NCBI GenBank assembly: GCA_017979445.1 | Contig: JADQWC010000643.1 | Coordinates: forward strand, 1 to 64,000 | Length of the DNA stretch: 64,000 nucleotides | Direction of reading: 5' to 3' | From: Akebia trifoliata | Taxonomy: Eukaryota > Streptophyta > Magnoliopsida > Ranunculales > Lardizabalaceae | In this document: positions 59,250 through 64,000 of the stretch, in pieces | How positions within the stretch are numbered: position 1 is the first letter of the stretch | Layout of the letters: each line of letters starts with the position of its first letter | Notes under the pieces: model-generated | The model's input: only the letters and a program-made list of their open reading frames with translations | Databases searched by the model: none | Told to the model about the DNA's origin: nothing | Position numbers and translations under genes: made by a program

Positions 59250-59740
59250 AATTTGTCTTTAGTGACTCATAGTCGGGCAGAGGGTGTTCCTCTAAGTGGT
59301 CAGCAATGGCTTGTCCTTTGATGGCTTTTTGAGTGACATAGGTGATGTCGAACTCAGATAATAGTAACTGCCATTTTACGGTGCGTCCCGTTAGTGCTGA
59401 CTTCTCAAAGAGATACTTCAAGAGGTCCATCCGAGCAATAAGCATAGTCGAGTAAGTGAGAAAGTAGTGGCATAGCCGTTGTGATGCCCAGACAAGGGAA
59501 CAACACGTCTTTTCAAAGGTCGAATAGTTCGTCTCGTAACTTGTGAACTTCTTGCTAAGATAATAGATGGCTTGCTCTTTTCAGTCTGTTTCATTATGTT
59601 GCCCCAGTACACAGCTCATGGACTTTTCTTGCATAGAAAGGTACATCAACAGAGGTCGACCCAGTGTAGGAAGAACTAGAACGGACGGGTTAAGCAGATA
59701 TTTCTTGATCTTGTCAAAAGCTTCTTGACAGTTTTCATTT
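59250..59740 (-). pseudogene. Element D first RNase H (gypsy type)
   Basis: Follows the RT directly. Visible segments are MSCVLGQHNETD, AIYYLSKKFTSYETNYSTFE, WASQRLCHYFLTYST, DLLKYLFEKSALTGRTVKW, LLSEFDITYVTQKAIKGQAI and ADHLEEHPLPDY. A TGA follows HNETD near 59584, and the frame otherwise continues into the second RNase H. This domain degrades the RNA strand of the RNA-DNA hybrid in active elements. Confidence 0.88.
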
Positions 59741-60860
59741 CATTCTTTCAACTCATTCTTCTTCAGTAGTTTGAATACTAGCTCACAGATTGGCATGAGT
59801 TGTGCGAAGAACCTGCTAATGTACTGAATTCTTTCTAGGAATCCCCTGATTTCTTTCTCTGATTTGGGTGGCTCCATATTTATAATGTACTTTGTTTTAG
59901 CTAAATTGATTTCGATGCCTCTTCTACTAGCAATGAGCCCCAATAGCTTTCCTGACGTGGCCCCAAATACACACTTTGTCGGATTAAGTCTTAAACTGTA
60001 TTTCCTTAATCGATCAAACAGTTTCTTCAAGTTGCCAGATGATCCTTTTCGATATTTGATTTAGCTATCATGCCGTCCACGTATACTTCCATCTCCTTGT
60101 GGATCATGTCATGAAATAAAGCAGTAATGGCTCGTTGGTAAGTTGTCCAAGCATTCTTAAGACCGAATGGCATAACCTTATAGTGAAAGGTGCCCCAAGG
60201 TGTGATGAACACAGTCTTCTCTTAGTCCTCTTCTGCTATTTTTATCTGATTATAACCCGAGAAGCCATCCATAAAGGAGAACATACCGTGTCCAGTTGTA
60301 TTATCAACCAAAGTATTGATGTGCGGTAATGGAAAGTCATCTTTAAAACTGGCCCTATTCAGATCATGGTAGTCCACACACATGCGTACTTTCCCATCCT
60401 TCTTAGGTACAGGAATGACATTAGCGAACCACTCAGGGTAAGTGGATATTGCAAGAAATCATGTTTGGAACTGTTTCATTACTTCGTCATTGACCTTAAA
60501 TGTCCATTCTGATTTCAATCTTCACAATTTTTACTTGATTGGCTTACTTCCCGCTTTAATAGGTAATTTGTGGACGACTAGATCTGTGTCTAAACTAGGC
60601 TTGTCTTGATAGGACTATGCGAAGACATCTTGGTACTGTTGTAAGAACTTTGTCATCTCCCCTTTCTGCTCAATCGTTAATAGGGCTCCGATTTTGACGA
60701 TCCATGGGTCATCATCGGGGCCTAGGTTCACTGAGTTTGTATCCTCTATATTTGGCTGAACACCCTTCTCGTGACGTTCCATGAGTTCTTTGATTTCTTT
60801 TAGAGGATATTCAACTTCTTATTTTGACTCTTCTTCAATCCCCATGAGATCAAAGTCAAG
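59741..60860 (-). pseudogene. Element D reverse transcriptase and upstream linker
   Basis: The linker (HEKGVQPNIEDTNSVNLG...) and the segment before RT are at about 60860-60540. RT motifs: FANVIPVPKKDGKVRMCVDY, HDLNRASFKDDFPLPHI, MFSFMDGFSGYNQIKIA, VFITPWGTFHYKVMPFGLKN, TYQRAITALFHD, VYVDGMIAKS, LRLNPTKCVFGA, GFLERIQYISRFF. The catalytic YVDD box is YVDG (codon ggc), which should abolish polymerase activity. A stop (TAA) sits just before EKTVFITP near 60222, others near 60460 and 60550, and a frame break lies near 60030. Confidence 0.9.
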
Positions 60861-60919
60861 CTCGAGGTCAAAGTCGTACTCATCTATTTCATACTCTGTT
60901 CTGTCACAAGGCTCATTCA

Positions 60920-62180
60920 ATTGAAAAAATTCTTTGAAAATCTTTGGTATTTTGAAGATTTCTGATTTTTTAAAATTTTGAAAATATTTGATTTTTTTAA
61001 TTTTGTAACGTTTTTTATTTTTTTGAATTTTGAAAGATTTTTAATTTTTTGGGATTTTGTGAATTATCTGAATTCCTGAAACAAGATAAAGAAAAATCAC
61101 GCAAATTCATTAGCAATGAAGGTGAGCCCCCAAAACAGTCTTACTCTGAGGATGAGGGCTCATTATGGTCCTCGAGCAAATGAGATTTCGCTAATGGCAT
61201 TTTTTTTTGGAGACAGTAGGGATTCTGGACCCCATGGCGGTCTCGTAAGTAATTGGGTATTCCTCCCGATTTTGGAGGACTTTTCCCTCTTCTGCTAGTA
61301 GATAGGTTGGGAGAGTGACTCCCTTGATGGTTTAGATATAACCATCACTTCTGGGTGACAGTTGTCATATCCGGGCACAGACACCTGAAGGGTAGGTGGA
61401 ATTACAACAGATCCCTAATCGATTAGAAAGGGGAAGAATGATTTTTCTTCTTCACATATGGCGATTTCTACCTTGGTGGACTTTCTTTGCACTGTTCGTT
61501 CTTCTTTCACCAATTTTTCTTTCCCTTTTTTATTCTTCATCTATCTGCCTTTTTTGTTCTTTCTCTAACACTTTGAAACACCTCCCTGATATGGTCATGT
61601 GCCAAATGTTCGTGACCATAGCCTCTTTCAACTTTTCAACCCCTGCTGATGTGACAATCATTGTCTCGTAACTCCAATGGGATGGTTTGATTTGAGTAGT
61701 ATGAAAAAGGCTTAGGGGATATGATGGTCATAGGTTGAGGTTCTGGTTTTAGATGAAGGATAAGAGATGGTGGGCTAGGCTTGATGGTTGGTGTAGTGTT
61801 GTCAGAGATTTGTGGGTTAGTATAGGGTAGGACGAGAGGTGGTCATGAGGAAAAGCTTGAGATTTGAGAGTTCGATGCAGTGCATGGTATGATAAGAGGT
61901 AGTCGAAAGGAAGAACTTGAAGTTGGTAATGTGTAGGGTATGATGAGTGGTGGTCGTGAAGGATTCAAAATTGGAAGTTAGAGTAAATAGTGAGATTGGC
62001 CATTCTGACTGGGAGTTGGGATGGTGACTGATTGAGGTACGACATTAATGCTTGAAGACGTTGATTCCTTCCTCGAGGTGACCCTGATTTTGAAGTTGAT
62101 AGCTACTATCAACACTGAAGGGTCAAAGCCTGGTTTGTCTCTTTCTATGGCATTGACTGTCGGTCTATTGCCTCCCCCAT
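60920..62180 (-). other. Element D gag-RT linker, protease not recognised
   Basis: Low-complexity T-rich sequence at 60950-61070 interrupts the coding trace. A proline/serine-rich stretch (about 61680-62050) with repeated 'ggtatgatgag(a/t)ggtggtc' units resembles the variable linker after Ogre gag. No D(S/T)G protease motif was found, so protease is either deleted or too decayed to see. Confidence 0.5.
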
Positions 62181-62410
62181 TGTGTGAAGGTAACGGGGTC
62201 TGATTGATATTCTGCTGAGGTGCTTAGGATGCTGGCCCATGCCGGATTATTGTTTTCCTGTCTATCAGGTTTTGAACTTGATGCTTCTGTTGCCAGCATT
62301 GGTCGGTGGCATGCCCCGGTGCACCCATATGAAACTCGCAGAATTGATTGGGATTGTACCCTGGTCTCTTTATCGTCTCAGGATTTGGCTACTTTTTGGT
62401 GAGATATTCT
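62180..62410 (-). pseudogene. Element D gag C-terminal remnant with zinc finger
   Basis: Read leftward: RPGYNPNQ, then CEFHMGAPGHATDQCW at 62340-62293, a C-x2-H-x6-H-x4-C arrangement found at the end of Ogre/Tat gag, followed by QNLIDRKT and a stop. The rest of gag should lie to the right, but the sequence changes to the element E LTR at about 62465. Confidence 0.75.
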
Positions 62411-62465
62411 CCCCTAAGTAATGTTAGGAGTAGTTCTGATAGAGTCATAGGCATAAGAGTGAAAA

Positions 62466-63975
62466 TTAGATATGTTTTAGAAATTCAGATGAGGTATCTC
62501 AAACTAACAAAACTATAGAAACTACGCTACGCTAGGAAAATATAACCCCAAAAACATAGAAGTCATCATTTTGCAGACAAAAAGAAGTTTTATTATATAA
62601 GTCACTTAAAAATGACCAAATTACCAAAATATCCCAAACATCAAAACATCCTTAGAGCTCCCTTACGCTTAGGAAAACCCATTTGCATACATAAAACAAC
62701 AAAATGAAATCAAATAAACCATTTCGTCAATTTTCACCAAATTTGATAAAATTACAAAAATGCCCCTCATAAGGGTTGACAATCATTTCATGCCAAAAAA
62801 ATTTATAAGTGACACAAACCGATAATCCCATCGAATTCCTTACGAAAAATTGATTTTAAAACATCATAGAACATTGAAAAACGACCTAAAATGCAAAAGT
62901 TCTCTTCAGGGGCAAAACGATAATTTTTTAATTTTAAAAATTTTAAATTTTGAAATTAGTAAATAAAATATTAATTAACGTAAAGTGAAATCTTAATAAA
63001 ATTAATTTAAAAATCTAAACTAAGAAAATTAATCAATCAAGCCTTCACACAAAATTGTTGATAGTTGTTCACCTATTTAAGTGGAGCCCCCTTGATATTT
63101 ATTAAAAGACCCTTCCATCTAGGGGTCTAAATAATTAAAGACATAATAAGGGAGTTCTCCACAAAAATTAAAAACATATTATTTCAGTGTACGTAAGATT
63201 AAAAAATCGAATTTAAAATATCAAGTCAATCTTATAAGACTTAAGTCAAAACCCTAATTAAAACTCTAATCTAAAGAAACCTAGTCAATTAAATAAGACT
63301 TAAGTTAAAACAACCTTATCTTATCTAAAAGGAGACCTAGTCAAATCCTAATTCTTTAAAAAAAATCTATAAATAGGAGCCTCCACAACCCAATCTGGTA
63401 GGTCAAAATAAACCCTTGAAAAAATAGGTCAAAAAGTCTCCATAGCCTTCTCCAAACCCTAATTTTGAAGTTCTAACTCCCTACCTATCATCCAAACCCC
63501 AGCTTTTACTCAAAAAATACTTAGAAACCTTTGAAAACATCCAGAAATCCTTAAAAAAAAACATAGAAAACACTCAGATCTAGATACCTCCACTTGGAGA
63601 TCAGAAGCAGATCTAGTGACGAAAATAATACAAGGAATCTCTCCACCAGCTCTGAGGGAACAAATCGTTATGATAATCCAGGTATACCTTTTATTTTTTT
63701 ATTTTATTTTATTTATTTATTTTAGGTCTTTTAGCAATGTAATTCTTTTTTGGGAAATAGTAGAGATCGACGTTTGCTGAACGGGATTGGTGCCTAATAC
63801 CTTCCAACCCCATAATGTGATCCCCAGACCATAGTTTCTTTTTATTTGTAGATTAGTTATTTTTATCTATTTAAAGTCAATGCTCAGTTCCTAGACCGTA
63901 ATAACTAGATGGCGACTCCCAAACCTTAAAAATCACAAGCAGATCCGAACACCCCGAGATCCATGGGAGCTTTCA
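62466..63975 (+). repeat. 5' LTR of element E, start missing
   Basis: Related to the element C LTR; the first ~105 bp are absent. It includes 'gaaattcagatgaggtatctc', TATAAATA at 63368-63375, the 'gggattggtgcctaatacctt' landmark and the end gagctttca. Divergence from C is clearly larger than between C's own LTRs. Confidence 0.85.
63368..63375 (+). promoter_or_regulatory. TATA box in element E LTR
   Basis: TATAAATA, at the position homologous to that of element C. Confidence 0.55.
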
Positions 63976-63976
63976 G

Positions 63977-63994
63977 TAACGACTCCACTGGGGA
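63977..63994 (+). other. Primer binding site of element E
   Basis: taacgactccactgggga lies just after the LTR and is homologous to the element C site with two to three changes. The internal region continues beyond the window. Confidence 0.7.
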
Positions 63995-64000
63995 TTATTG

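Larger units (their letters stand above)
41232..62465 (-). mobile_element. Element D: Ogre/Tat-like retrotransposon interrupted by element C
   Basis: Reading leftward from 62465: gag zinc finger, linker, reverse transcriptase, RNase H, second RNase H, integrase, 3' UTR, polypurine tract (43197-43183) and 3' LTR (43182-41232). The 3' UTR is split at 43298/55661 by element C. The two RNase H domains and the domain order fit the Tat/Ogre lineage. The 5' LTR is gone: the element stops at a head-to-head junction with element E near 62465. All coding parts have stops or frameshifts. Confidence 0.85.

Overview
This 64 kb window looks like repeat-dense heterochromatin from a flowering plant with a large genome. 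I found no host gene I can defend. Almost everything I can recognise is LTR retrotransposon sequence, mostly the Ty3/gypsy Tat/Ogre type. There is also one Ty1/copia element, a decayed CACTA (En/Spm) transposase gene and a non-autonomous hAT-like element. The signs of a plant are DUF7745/plant-mobile-domain-like ORFs, an antisense Transposase_28-type gene, a dual RNase H in gypsy pol, spliceosomal introns in the CACTA gene and long CT-rich tracts. The species cannot be assigned.

Layout, left to right. 1-6205: AT-rich sequence with a hAT-like element (4483-5245), a diverged 195-bp duplication and an (AT)n tract. 6206-12050 (+): truncated element A, with a 5' LTR, leader, ORF1 and tandem repeats but no gag-pol. 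12089-15129: the 3' end of a Tat/Grande-type element, with a decayed antisense gene, polypurine tract and 0.55-kb LTR. 16621-18743: solo LTR (-). 18744-22868: unassigned, with CT-rich tracts and a long inverted repeat. 22869-25905 (+): broken TNP2/DUF4218 CACTA transposase. 25940-33144 (-): truncated element B, the same type as A, with a different solo LTR (27121-28314) sitting inside its ORF1. 33400-41231 (-): copia element G, which itself carries a 3.65-kb solo LTR (36389-40034, target duplication AGTGG). 41232-62465 (-): Ogre-like element D, with 3' LTR, 3' UTR, integrase, two RNases H, RT and gag remnants. Nested inside D is the complete element C (43299-55660, +, target duplication GATTG). 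62466-64000 (+): 5' LTR and primer binding site of element E, which leaves the window.

The most interesting theme is a family of Tat/Ogre-like elements (A, B, C) that keep a long leader and an extra upstream ORF1 but have lost gag, protease, RT and RNase H. Copy C has two nearly identical LTRs and a perfect target duplication, so it moved recently despite coding at most a broken ORF1 and an integrase tail. It was presumably moved by enzymes of an autonomous relative resembling element D. Its 3' UTR holds a satellite-like array that changes from an 11 x 33-bp phase to an 18 x 34-bp phase; the 34-bp part stays open in all three forward frames.

Boundaries with flanking duplications are solid. 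Lineage names rest on domain order, primer binding sites and remembered family features, not on a search.
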